A DNA stretch of 63,160 nucleotides from Flavobacteriales bacterium (lineage in GTDB: Bacteria; Bacteroidota; Bacteroidia; Flavobacteriales_G; Salibacteraceae), in contig JAGQYO010000014.1 in the NCBI GenBank assembly GCA_020435995.1, forward strand, positions 1 to 63,160, given 5' to 3'. A model generated the notes under the pieces. It saw nothing but the letters and a program-made list of their open reading frames with translations. It was not told where the DNA came from and ran no database searches. Position 1 is the first letter of the stretch. Every line of letters starts with the position of its first letter. The translations under genes and the position numbers were made by a program. Positions 26,734-36,892 of this stretch are shown here, in pieces.

Positions 26734-29700
26734 TTAGTCGTTAACTACTATTTTAAATGTTTGCGTCTGTTGACTGGCCGTTATTATTTTCAAGAAATAA
26801 ATGCCATTTGATAGATTTCCAAAGTGATAATTCTTGGTCATCTCGGACAAATGTTGGTACCGCTCTTGACTCATAACCACGCCACGCATGTCGAAGAAAT
26901 AAATCACAAAGTCATCTTCATCGCTCAAGTTCATTTCGAATGTAAACGAACCCATGTTCGGATTAGGATAAACCTTCGCGTTGAGAATGGTGATGATGTC
27001 GTCGGGTACCAATTCTTCTTCCACTTTTGGTTTAGTTTTAAGTTCCTTCTTAATCACGATGGACTTTTGAGCTCGGTCGAGGCAAGTACCATTGGAAACA
27101 GTGAGTGTTATTTTAAAAGTATCCTCAAGGATGTAAATTTTAATGGGGTCTCTGTTGTTGCTTGTTGAGTTGTCGCCAAAATCGTAAAACCAAGAGGTAA
27201 CGTTAGAACTAGACAAATCGACCATGGTTACAGAATCACCAATTTGTGCAGACGATGGCATGAGGAATCTGGCTTTTACAGTATCATGAGTGAGGGTTAG
27301 GCTTATAGAATCCATGGCCCTACAACCATCCTTCGAAAGCACATCTACTTTATATACACCACTTGTTTTGGCAGATACCGACCGAGAACTGTCTACAAAA
27401 TTATTAGGGCCTGTCCAACTGTATTTTGCATATCCTGAATCTATTTGAAGAGGGAATAATTGGTTTGAACAAAGTGTGGTATCACGTCCGAGGTTAACAT
27501 TTGGAAGCGTTCCTAAACTCACCGAAACCGTGTCTGTGTTGTAGCAACCTGAAGAGTCGGTTAATTTTAACCAATATTCTCCGGCTGCTCTTATCGCAAA
27601 GGTATCGGCGATAGAATTATTCGACCACAGGATGCTTACATCGTTTTGGTTTGCTTTGTAGATTAAGGCGTTACCGCTACATACTACAGTGTCGTTTCCA
27701 AGGTTTACCACTGGCCCATCGCTGATGGTAATTTGCACCGTATCGCTTCCTACGCACGATTGTGTGTTGGTTACTGCAGCCCAATATTTTCCACTTTGGC
27801 GTATTTTAAACAACCGATTGGTGCTTGCATCAGACCACAAATAAGTACTACCAGCGTTTTTTGCGTCAAGCTGAATGCTATCGCAAACGCTTCTATCAGA
27901 ACCGAAGTTAACAACCGGGGTTGGTTTTAAAGTAACATCGATATACGCTGTATCCGCGCAATTACTAGCATCTGTAACGGTTACGCTGAACACGGCACTG
28001 CTACTTACCGAAATGGTTTTGGATTGTGCGCCTGTGTTCCACTTATAGGAACTACCAGTATTTCCTGCATTTAAAGTAATCGGTTGATTGTCCCAGCAGA
28101 TATTAATGTCTGGTCCGAGGCTGTCTATTGGACCGCTTGTTAGTGTTATGGATACCGTATCTGTGCTGTTACAACCGAATGAATTGGTGACTTTCGACCA
28201 GTATTTTCCTGAAGTAGAAGGAACAATTGTTTTTGAGGATGCAGCAGTGTTCCATAGGAATGTTGCCCCTAAATTACCTGCGTCTAGTGTTGGTGGATGC
28301 GATATACAAGTTGTTTGATCAGCACCTAGATTAACCACGGGAAGTGGATTTATCGTAAGGGCGATGGTGTCTTTGCTGCTACAACCTCCAATTGAAACCT
28401 GAACAACGTATGTTCCGCTCTGGTTAATAGTTACTTGTTGACTCGTTGCATTGTTGTTCCACAAATAAGTTGCGCCCGCATTTCCAGCATTCAAGATGGT
28501 ATCCTTACAAACTATATTGTCTGGCCCTAAACTCACCGATGGCGGACTAGAAATAGTTACACCTATTGTGTCCGTTTTAGAACATGAGAAATTATTCGTC
28601 ACGGTCAATACGTAACTACCTGTTGTGGCAGCTTTTAGTACAGGAGTGGTAGCTCCACCTGTCCACAAATAATTGTAACCGCTAGGATAGGTTACTAAAG
28701 ATTGTAGGTTTAGCGTATCACCTATACAACCATTTTTATCTTGTCCGAGGTTTACAGCGGGGTACCCGTGTACACTTACTGTTAAGGCATCGTCGGCAGT
28801 ACAACCGTTGGCGTTGGTAACGGTTACTGAATAATATCCCGAGCTGGTTACATTTAAAATTTGGGTGGTATCGTTGTTAGACCACTTGTATGTTGACCCA
28901 GGGTTGAGTGCATTTAGTGCAACTTGCTGCCCAGAACAAATCGTTTGATTTCCTCCTAATGCAACCGTTGGGGGACTTGCTACTGTTACTATTGAGCTAT
29001 CAACAATGGAGCAACCTCCTGAGTTGGTAATCGTGACTTTATATGTGCCCGCTGTGGTAGTGCTTATAGCTTGGTTTGTACTGCTGTTGCTCCAAGAATA
29101 TGTGTTTCCAGGATTTCCCGCATTTAAAAAGACTGGTACACCTGAACAAACTGATTTATTCGCCAATTGAGGGCTAGGGCTTCCGTGAACTGTTACATTC
29201 AAACTTGCGCTTCCTATGCATCCATTCGAGTCGGTAACTTGGACCGAATAGAGACCAGAATTATTTACGGTTTTGGTTCGGTTGGTATCGTTGTCCTGCC
29301 ATTTGAATTTTCCGCCAAAAGCTCCCGCATCCAATACCAAGTTTCCAGCACCGCAAATAGAAGATACTGTTCCGAGGTTAACCACAGGTAAAGATTTGAA
29401 AGCAACTTGAATGGTGTCGCTGCTTACACATGAGCCATTTGTTGCCGTTGCCCAATAAGTACCCGAACTATTCACGCTCAAGAAAGCCTGGTTTTGATTG
29501 GTGCTCCAAGTAACATTCGAACCCGTAGAAGACCCTTTCAGTAGGAGTGATTTACCAGAACAAATAGAAGTGTCATTTCCGAAGGCAACTTGAGGAACCT
29601 GAAGCACTGTCATTTGAACACTAGAAAAGTTTGAACATTGGTTTGAGTCCGTTACAGTAACTGAATAAGTTCCACTTGATGCTGCTGTAATGCTAGGGGT

Positions 29701-32700
29701 TGTATCATTTGTCGACCAGTTGTATTTGTTACCTGCTTGCGATCCAGCAATTATGCTTGCAGAATTTCCGGCACATACTGTTCGGGCATTGCCCAAACTA
29801 ACTGTTGGAATTGGGTTGATATTTACTATCACAGTATCTGTTCTGGAACATCCCTTCACTTGATCGGTGAGTTTGGCCCAGTAAGTTCCTGAAGTGGAAG
29901 TTGAAAGCGTTTGGTTGGTAGTAGCGTTGCTCCACAAATAATTGACGTTGGCCACCGTGCCGGCATTTAATAAAATAGATTGAGAGCCACAAACGGTTTT
30001 ATCTGGTCCTAAATTCACTGGAGGCGAATACCTGAATGTTACATTGATAGTGTCTCTTGTGGTACAATTAGCCGTGGTGTCGGTCACTGCCACAGTGTAG
30101 GTCCCAGGGCTGTTCACACTTATGGCAGAATTTGACGAACTTGTAGACCACAGATATTTATCTCCACCACTACCCGCATCGAGGGTAATAGGAGTTCCAG
30201 CGCATTCTATTGTATCAGCTCCTAAATACACCACCGGAGGGTTTTTTCGGGTTACCTGAATGGTATCATATCCAACGCACGCATTTTGATCTGTTACCAC
30301 CACGCTGTAAGTTCCAGAAGTGGTGATAGGAATAGTGCGGGTGGTAGCGGAATTATTCCAAACATAAGTGCCGCCAGGGTTTTTTGCGTCTAATACGGTG
30401 TCACCACAAACGGCGAAGTCTGCGCCGAGATTAGGAGAAACTGTTGTGTTCAAATAAATTTTAGTTGTTTTTGAGGCTTTACAACCACTAGGTAAAGTAA
30501 CGGTCACCGTGTAAATTCCATCTGAACTCACGGTAATCGCCTGTGTGGATGCACTTGTAGACCAAGCATAAGTTGCGCCTGCAATTCCTGAGTTTAGATT
30601 CAAGGTAGATCCACAAGTTCTTTGGCTGTCGGCTAGCGAAATATTGGGAAGTACATCAACATGAACCAATTTGCTGATAGAATCTTTACAACCCAAGTTG
30701 CTTTGTGCTGCTAGAGTTACTGTGTATGTACCGGCATTACCCAATGGTCTTTTCACTTGATTTGCAAGATAGGTTGTGGGGTCATTTTGGATTCTCCACC
30801 ATCGCGAAGCAATTGAGCCAGCCGAAATACTTATGATTGAATTTAAAATAGAGGAGTCGCCAACACAAGCACGGGCAAGTGAACTGTCAAAGTCGATAAC
30901 GGGATTGTGGTTAATGGTTAAATTAATGTTGGAAGAATCTACACAACCACTATCTGAAGTAGCTACGAGAATAATGGATTTTACGCCTCCGGTATCATAA
31001 GTTGTGGTCGGGGCAGATAGAATACTGGTATCACCGTTGCCAAAATACCAACGGTATTTTAAAGGTTCCTGACTGAGTATTTTGCTCGTATTGCTAAACA
31101 GCACATTTGATTTGGCACATACGCTGCTCGCTGTAAATTGTGCAGAAGGAACCGCATTTACAACAATGAGTTTTTTAGACGTATCCCTATAGCCATTGGT
31201 GTCTATGGCAACAAGTTGCACTAAATACTTACCCGGGTTTTGATAAGTATGGGCAGGCGCGAGTACCGTATCAGTAGCGTTATCACCAAAAAACCATTTA
31301 AAGGATTGTGCATTATTCGAAGAATTGGAAAAGTTAATCGTTTTGGCACCGCAAACAGAAGAATCGCTTATTCCAAAACTACTTTTAGGGGTACTTACTG
31401 CCTTAATAGTAATCGAATCTTCTGTGCTACATCCGAAAGTAGAAGTAGCTTTTAGCTTCACTTGGTAGGAGGCTAAATTGGAATATACATAAGTATGATA
31501 GGCATTAGAGTTACTGCTCGAATCGCCATTACCATATTTCCATTTGTAATATAAAGTTCCAAGTGTTCCACTAGGCAAATAGGATGTATTGGAGAAAGAA
31601 AATGCTTTTCCATTTCCTAAATTCCTACTAGCAGCAAAATTGATTACAGGATTAGGGTGAACCACTGCCCAGTTGTTTTTCTTGGAAATACACGTGAATT
31701 TTCCACCTTGGAACGACCGAACACTGCTTAATTGGGTATAATATGAATTCGGCGTGCTGTAAACTTTTTTCGGATAATAAAACCTTGAAGAATTGGTATC
31801 AGGTGTGGAGCCATCAGCAAAATTCCAGACATAGTAGCTAGCTATGGAATCGCCTGTGTTCACAAATTGCATGGTGTCGCCTAGGCAAACAGAGTCTGGT
31901 GTAATGGTGTAATCGGCACGCGGCAAGGGAATGACATAAAGGTTGACGATTGAATCACTGGTGCAACCAAAATTTGATTTGGCCTTCATAGTGGCTGTAT
32001 ATGGTCCCGCCGATGCGTATTCTTTAGAAACGTAAGTTACGTTGGTGCTATCGGCGAGGCCGTCCCCGAAATGCCATTGGTAATTATGAAGTCCTTGAGC
32101 CTTCGTTTTGACGAAGTAGATGGTTTGACCAAAACAAAATGTATCACGAGTAACTGCGAAGCTTGAGTCGGGCAAATCGTGGAGATAAATGGTTTTTGTA
32201 ACGCTATCCCTACACACGTTGGTGGTGTCCGCAGGGCGAACATTGAGTTTAACGTTGTACTGTGCTTTAGTGGAGGGGTACTTAAAGCTGGGGTCTTTGG
32301 CTGTGTCTGTCTGGTTGTTATAGAAAAAGTCCCAGTTGTACAGCATGTTCGAAGCATCGCTCATTACAGATGAATTGGTAAACTGGCTGGTTTTAAATAT
32401 ACAAACGGACGCCAACGAAGTGTCGAAGTTAGCTTTTGGTCGAGCAAAGTTTCTTACCGTATCTTTTTTCTCAATCAAACAAGCCTTATCGCTGAGTACT
32501 TTTAATGAAACTGTGTAATAGCCAGGGTTGGTGTAACGGTGAAATCTTGTAAGTGGAGTAGTGGTGGTGTCTTTCGCCCCGTCACCATAATCCCAAAAAT
32601 GTTTTGTCATATTGGTATAGGCTATTGTGGATTGGTTACTAAATGTAAAAGTATCGTTTAGGCAATTGTCAATGTTGCCGAAGGCCACATTGGGATTGGG

Positions 32701-35700
32701 ATGGATGATGACCGTTTTAGTAATGCTATCTCTACAAATATTAGTGGTGTCAACTGGTAATGCGAGTAGGGTAACGTTGTACGAATTGGGGTTTTGATAA
32801 ATGTAGGATGGGTTCACAGTGTTAGTATCATGTCCATCGCCAAATTTCCAAACATATTTCAAAGCAGATCCTCTTTTCATGCTCGATTGGTTGGTAAATT
32901 GAGAAGCGATGAGGTTACAAACGGTGGCGTTTGTTGTGTCGAATTGAGCAGTAGGAATATCAAACACGCGGTAGGCGATTTGCTTGTGAGCGATGCAGTT
33001 GCTATCCGAGGTAGCCGTTAGTCTCACATTATAATTTTGGGTACTTGAGAACACATGCTTTACAGTAGCTTGGTTGTTATAAAACGTTCCGTCCCCCATG
33101 TTCCACTGGTAGGTATAAGCTCCTTGAGCGAGTGAACTACCATTCACAAAAACAGCAGTATCTCCACCGCAATTATCCGAACTGCTAAAGTCCGCAACGG
33201 GGTTAGCATGAATAACTAAAGGTCGAGAAACTGTGGCACTTGTACATTGTTCTGCAACAGCGTATAATGATGGAGAATAACTGCCATAGCTTGCGTAATC
33301 TACATTAGGGTCTTCAGCACTTCTTTGAGAAATATAGTTGGCGTTGGTTGAAAGGAGTTTAAAATCCCAATGCCAGGTTGGTTGAAAAAGAGAGCCATTG
33401 GGGATGGCTACTGTAGTGGAGTTAAAACTTACTGTGCTGTCCTCACATTTGTTGGAAACGGTAAAAGATGTAGAAGGATTCGGTTTTATTCGGATGGGGT
33501 AACTAAATGTGTCTTTACAAGCAAAAGGGGTAGTAGCCATTAGGCTTGGAGAATAGGCACCAGATAATGGATAGGTATATGAAGGACTTGTCGAATTAGA
33601 GGTAGCACCGTTTCCGTAATTCCATAGATAGGTATTTGTTCCGCTTGGAGATGTAGAGCTATTTGTAAATTGGGTTGCTACGCCTTGGCAGATGGTGTCA
33701 TCAAGTACAGTAAAACCAGCAACCGGCAGCGGATAAATCGTAATAGGTGCGGTATTAAACGAATCTTTACAGTTTTGAGAAGAAGTAAGCACAACTTTGG
33801 GGGTGAAGGTGCCAGCACTTTGGAATACAACTCCCGTTGGGCTATTTAATGTTCTTTTGGCCGAGTTAGCAGTATTTGTAGCGGCATTTATAAAGTTCCA
33901 TTGTACACCCACATCATTGAAAGCATTGGTGTATGAAAAACCAATTCCCGTGTCTTGACACACTTTGTACAACCGCGCTCCAGCATGTAAATTAATGGCA
34001 GGTGTAGCAACAGGTTTGGGGTGAACGGTGATGTTGACGGTGGCAGAATCTTTACAACCCTTATTGGTTACAACATGAAGTTTTACTGTTTTTGTTTGGG
34101 CGATATTAGAAGGGTTTGTATAAGAATGACTCGAACTTTGGCTCACTTGCCCACTCGAATACACATTAGACGACCCATCACCATGATACCAAGTAGAAGA
34201 TGAAAGTTGGTTATTTGCCCCATCGGTAGTTGTGCTTGTATTCGTCAAAACCAGTTGGGCATCTTCGCAGATTCCAGTGCCATTTGGTGTGCCGATACTA
34301 ACGTTGGGTTTGGTATAAACATCGAAGTATTTCACCTTGAGCCCTGTACAACCGGAGTCGCTAAACACATTTAACCTAACGCAATAATTAATCGTACCTG
34401 TGTTTTTGATGTAGGTATATTCACCATTGGCAGTTCCAGTTGAGTCGTACCAGGGCGTTCCACCGAAGAAAGCATCTGGTTGCCAACTAGACTTAATTAT
34501 GCCTCCCTTAGAAATTGATGAGTTATTGATAAATACGTGTTTTGTGCCCTCACAATTTGGGTTGCCTACACCCGGAATTGTAAAATCTGCAACTGGTTTG
34601 GGGTTTAAATAGACTTGAATAGTGTCTGTTGAAATACACCCATTGGTAGAGTTAGTGGCAATTACGGAGTACAATCCGCTACCTCCAGCATCCGTTGAGC
34701 CCCCAGAAGATTTTAACCTAATGGTGCTGTTTACAGAGTCGGGAATTGGCTCCCCATCTTTGTACCATTGAAAGGTCACATTTACTTCTTTCGACAAATT
34801 GTGTAAACAGTTTAACTCCAAGAAATCATTATTAGCCGCCACAGTATCAATGCAATAGGAAGTATCTCGTAAAAGAATATTAATGTTTGGTGGAGATGGG
34901 CAATCACCCATTACAACCATAGTTGCAGAAGTCCCAGCATTGAGGGAAGTGGTATTGAATACCTTATTTTGAACCGATTTACCACTTTTAATTCCCGTCC
35001 ATTGTCCGATTGAATTACTGAAGGGAAGGATATTGGTTTTAAAAAGCTGGGCTTTTTGAAGGGTGTTTGAATCGTTTTCGGCACTGAAGTATTTAAATTC
35101 ATATCCAGTCGTAGAAGCGGGAGAAGTTCCATTGTATTCAACACTAAATGAGCGGTTGATGGATCTAACAATGTTGTTGCTGTCGGGCGAGCCAGCTAAA
35201 AACCGATTAAGTTGTACAAAGCCAGTTGTACTAAAACCTTGATCGCTGCTAATACCAATGTTTGTTGTGTCATGCCCGCCTCTGGAACCATTTTTCCACA
35301 GAAGTTCAACATTGGCTGTTTTCTCTGTACCCCATCTATTTGCTCCCATCACTCGATTGGTTTCAGTTTCATTCATTATCCTTCCACGGTACTCATCACT
35401 TCCATTGGCATTTCGATAAAGTTGGAGAGTCCCTCTTTTATACAAGGCGCCTCCCAAAAACCTTAACTCGTTTATAACTTCTGCATTATACTTACTGTAA
35501 TAGTCAGACCAAAGGGTATCACTTCCGAGGTCAATTTCTAGAATAGCTGCATTAAAACCTGGATGCCAAATACGACTTTTTGGTTTTGGTGTGTCCAAAC
35601 CGACTGGTACATATTGCCTCATGGATTTGGCGATATCAAAGGGGGCGGTAGTATTAACAAATATGATTTTACCTAACTTGGCTGTATCGTCGTCGGTATT

Positions 35701-35937
35701 TCGAAATACTGATGAATCGCCCTTTAGCAAATGGCCATCTACCATGATGGTTCCTGCATTACTTATTCTATTATTAAGGGTAGCATTTGCTGGATCATGT
35801 ACATAATAACCCCGTAAGAAAAGTTTATCGCTCGTGCTGGATAACTTAATCCTAGTCCCTTTGTTGATCATAAGCTCCTGAGCATAGCCAGAAAAAGAAA
35901 GGATTAAAAGGGATAATATGTATATCAGTTTTTTCAT
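26734..35937 (-). CDS. 3067-residue PKD/Cys-repeat surface protein with T9SS type A tail
   Basis: After a signal peptide (~1-19) comes a ~350-residue N-terminal domain of beta type with no family I know. About fifteen PKD-like modules follow (W-x-FGDG with a Cys in the first strand). Then sixteen ~78-residue modules follow the pattern VNLGxDxxxC, LDAGNxGxTYxWS, SGTYxVxVTDxxGC. One more PKD module (WFYDFGDNSTSNNRDP) precedes the type A sorting tail (AKVYPNPNMGSFTFEM, FDMRGVVM, LSNGIYFLKI). Each of the sixteen modules usually holds two Cys, which could form a disulfide. It has the scale and modular pattern of a filamentous surface adhesin. It lies 4 bp after the collar-domain gene and 9 bp before the next giant gene. 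No catalytic motif was seen. Confidence 0.92.
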   Translation of the reverse strand: MKKLIYILSLLILSFSGYAQELMINKGTRIKLSSTSDKLFLRGYYVHDPANATLNNRISNAGTIMVDGHLLKGDSSVFRNTDDDTAKLGKIIFVNTTAPFDIAKSMRQYVPVGLDTPKPKSRIWHPGFNAAILEIDLGSDTLWSDYYSKYNAEVINELRFLGGALYKRGTLQLYRNANGSDEYRGRIMNETETNRVMGANRWGTEKTANVELLWKNGSRGGHDTTNIGISSDQGFSTTGFVQLNRFLAGSPDSNNIVRSINRSFSVEYNGTSPASTTGYEFKYFSAENDSNTLQKAQLFKTNILPFSNSIGQWTGIKSGKSVQNKVFNTTSLNAGTSATMVVMGDCPSPPNINILLRDTSYCIDTVAANNDFLELNCLHNLSKEVNVTFQWYKDGEPIPDSVNSTIRLKSSGGSTDAGGSGLYSVIATNSTNGCISTDTIQVYLNPKPVADFTIPGVGNPNCEGTKHVFINNSSISKGGIIKSSWQPDAFFGGTPWYDSTGTANGEYTYIKNTGTINYCVRLNVFSDSGCTGLKVKYFDVYTKPNVSIGTPNGTGICEDAQLVLTNTSTTTDGANNQLSSSTWYHGDGSSNVYSSGQVSQSSSHSYTNPSNIAQTKTVKLHVVTNKGCKDSATVNITVHPKPVATPAINLHAGARLYKVCQDTGIGFSYTNAFNDVGVQWNFINAATNTANSAKRTLNSPTGVVFQSAGTFTPKVVLTSSQNCKDSFNTAPITIYPLPVAGFTVLDDTICQGVATQFTNSSTSPSGTNTYLWNYGNGATSNSTSPSYTYPLSGAYSPSLMATTPFACKDTFSYPIRIKPNPSTSFTVSNKCEDSTVSFNSTTVAIPNGSLFQPTWHWDFKLLSTNANYISQRSAEDPNVDYASYGSYSPSLYAVAEQCTSATVSRPLVIHANPVADFSSSDNCGGDTAVFVNGSSLAQGAYTYQWNMGDGTFYNNQATVKHVFSSTQNYNVRLTATSDSNCIAHKQIAYRVFDIPTAQFDTTNATVCNLIASQFTNQSSMKRGSALKYVWKFGDGHDTNTVNPSYIYQNPNSYNVTLLALPVDTTNICRDSITKTVIIHPNPNVAFGNIDNCLNDTFTFSNQSTIAYTNMTKHFWDYGDGAKDTTTTPLTRFHRYTNPGYYTVSLKVLSDKACLIEKKDTVRNFARPKANFDTSLASVCIFKTSQFTNSSVMSDASNMLYNWDFFYNNQTDTAKDPSFKYPSTKAQYNVKLNVRPADTTNVCRDSVTKTIYLHDLPDSSFAVTRDTFCFGQTIYFVKTKAQGLHNYQWHFGDGLADSTNVTYVSKEYASAGPYTATMKAKSNFGCTSDSIVNLYVIPLPRADYTITPDSVCLGDTMQFVNTGDSIASYYVWNFADGSTPDTNSSRFYYPKKVYSTPNSYYTQLSSVRSFQGGKFTCISKKNNWAVVHPNPVINFAASRNLGNGKAFSFSNTSYLPSGTLGTLYYKWKYGNGDSSSNSNAYHTYVYSNLASYQVKLKATSTFGCSTEDSITIKAVSTPKSSFGISDSSVCGAKTINFSNSSNNAQSFKWFFGDNATDTVLAPAHTYQNPGKYLVQLVAIDTNGYRDTSKKLIVVNAVPSAQFTASSVCAKSNVLFSNTSKILSQEPLKYRWYFGNGDTSILSAPTTTYDTGGVKSIILVATSDSGCVDSSNINLTINHNPVIDFDSSLARACVGDSSILNSIISISAGSIASRWWRIQNDPTTYLANQVKRPLGNAGTYTVTLAAQSNLGCKDSISKLVHVDVLPNISLADSQRTCGSTLNLNSGIAGATYAWSTSASTQAITVSSDGIYTVTVTLPSGCKASKTTKIYLNTTVSPNLGADFAVCGDTVLDAKNPGGTYVWNNSATTRTIPITTSGTYSVVVTDQNACVGYDTIQVTRKNPPVVYLGADTIECAGTPITLDAGSGGDKYLWSTSSSNSAISVNSPGTYTVAVTDTTANCTTRDTINVTFRYSPPVNLGPDKTVCGSQSILLNAGTVANVNYLWSNATTNQTLSTSTSGTYWAKLTDQVKGCSRTDTVIVNINPIPTVSLGNARTVCAGNSASIIAGSQAGNKYNWSTNDTTPSITAASSGTYSVTVTDSNQCSNFSSVQMTVLQVPQVAFGNDTSICSGKSLLLKGSSTGSNVTWSTNQNQAFLSVNSSGTYWATATNGSCVSSDTIQVAFKSLPVVNLGTVSSICGAGNLVLDAGAFGGKFKWQDNDTNRTKTVNNSGLYSVQVTDSNGCIGSASLNVTVHGSPSPQLANKSVCSGVPVFLNAGNPGNTYSWSNSSTNQAISTTTAGTYKVTITNSGGCSIVDSSIVTVASPPTVALGGNQTICSGQQVALNALNPGSTYKWSNNDTTQILNVTSSGYYSVTVTNANGCTADDALTVSVHGYPAVNLGQDKNGCIGDTLNLQSLVTYPSGYNYLWTGGATTPVLKAATTGSYVLTVTNNFSCSKTDTIGVTISSPPSVSLGPDNIVCKDTILNAGNAGATYLWNNNATSQQVTINQSGTYVVQVSIGGCSSKDTIALTINPLPVVNLGADQTTCISHPPTLDAGNLGATFLWNTAASSKTIVPSTSGKYWSKVTNSFGCNSTDTVSITLTSGPIDSLGPDINICWDNQPITLNAGNTGSSYKWNTGAQSKTISVSSSAVFSVTVTDASNCADTAYIDVTLKPTPVVNFGSDRSVCDSIQLDAKNAGSTYLWSDASTNRLFKIRQSGKYWAAVTNTQSCVGSDTVQITISDGPVVNLGNDTVVCSGNALIYKANQNDVSILWSNNSIADTFAIRAAGEYWLKLTDSSGCYNTDTVSVSLGTLPNVNLGRDTTLCSNQLFPLQIDSGYAKYSWTGPNNFVDSSRSVSAKTSGVYKVDVLSKDGCRAMDSISLTLTHDTVKARFLMPSSAQIGDSVTMVDLSSSNVTSWFYDFGDNSTSNNRDPIKIYILEDTFKITLTVSNGTCLDRAQKSIVIKKELKTKPKVEEELVPDDIITILNAKVYPNPNMGSFTFEMNLSDEDDFVIYFFDMRGVVMSQERYQHLSEMTKNYHFGNLSNGIYFLKIITASQQTQTFKIVVND

Positions 35938-35941
35938 AAAA

Positions 35942-36889
35942 CTATTTTACTCTCATGATAAAGGCCAAAACGTAAAATCTGGGTCTGTTTTCGTGGGATT
36001 GTGAAGCATTGGCGGTTGCGTTGGTTACAGCAGATAAAGAATGAGAATGCGTATGTCCTCCGTCGTACTCTGTGTAGTTGGTAACTCCGCCGCCAACCCA
36101 GCGTCTCCAGTATTCTTGCCCAGGAGAGCCACTTGCATCGTGGTCCAACCCATCACTTCTAAAGTCGTTTAATCCATGTCGATGATTTCCGCCATTTATA
36201 GTGCCTGAAACGCCATGTGTATGTCCAGGAACTCCTGATTGCGCTGAAGTTAGTGTAACGAAATTATCGCCACCCGAATGACCCCAACTAGTTCCTTTTT
36301 CACTGTAATTCCCTGGAAAATTGTAGGATAGGTTGTCTGTATTTGAAGCATCATAGCCAACAATAAAGCGACCGCTTAGGTTTGGTGTTGTATATCCATT
36401 TGATGTACTGCCATCACAAAGTACCCAGCCATCTGGAGGATTTTTACCACTCCACATAATGATGCCCCCAAGTGGCGTTACCCCATAACCACTTTGAACG
36501 TTAAGGCTGGTAATTTCCAAGGGTCGGGCCGCCGTAGCCACGGCAGGGCGAATGGTGTCTTTAGTAATATTGCTAGATCTTTCACGATGAAATGGTGTCA
36601 TTGAGTACCACTTTCCATTTTTAAATGTGAAAATCTCGTTTACATCGGTATTATAAACCAATGTGCCTGTTTCGGGATTTCCTCCTACGGTCATTGCATC
36701 CATAGCTGCATTATTCATTTTAGGAATAATGAGCCCCTTATCACTCGACTCTAAATGAAGCACTGCTTTAGAGCTCGGATTATCCGTACCCACTCCTACT
36801 TGGGCATGGGAGATATTACTAAGAATGAATGACAACCACAGTAGGCTAACTAAAGCCGTTAAATGTTTTATGTTTTCCATCTTATTCAT
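35942..36889 (-). CDS. Secreted phage-tail-collar-domain protein, third paralogue
   Basis: The 315-residue protein has a signal peptide (hydrophobic to AQ at ~30), then an N-terminal module QVGVGTDNPSSKAVLHLESS, KGLIIPKMNNAAMDAM and GTLVYNTDVNEIF found in Bacteroidota tail-fibre-like proteins. From ~140 it has a tail-collar-like domain: GGIIMWSGKNPPDGWVLCDG, TPNLSGRFIVGYD, a His-rich loop with PGHTHGVSG and GGHTHSHS, and ENRPRFYVLAFIMRVK at the end. In phages this fold trimerises and binds metal through such His pairs. Here no phage gene is near and each copy is exported, so it is a surface component. Alternative start: Met at residue 4. It lies 3 bp after paralogue 2 and 4 bp before the 3067-residue gene. 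Confidence 0.88.
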   Translation of the reverse strand: MNKMENIKHLTALVSLLWLSFILSNISHAQVGVGTDNPSSKAVLHLESSDKGLIIPKMNNAAMDAMTVGGNPETGTLVYNTDVNEIFTFKNGKWYSMTPFHRERSSNITKDTIRPAVATAARPLEITSLNVQSGYGVTPLGGIIMWSGKNPPDGWVLCDGSTSNGYTTPNLSGRFIVGYDASNTDNLSYNFPGNYSEKGTSWGHSGGDNFVTLTSAQSGVPGHTHGVSGTINGGNHRHGLNDFRSDGLDHDASGSPGQEYWRRWVGGGVTNYTEYDGGHTHSHSLSAVTNATANASQSHENRPRFYVLAFIMRVK

Positions 36890-36892
36890 GTT

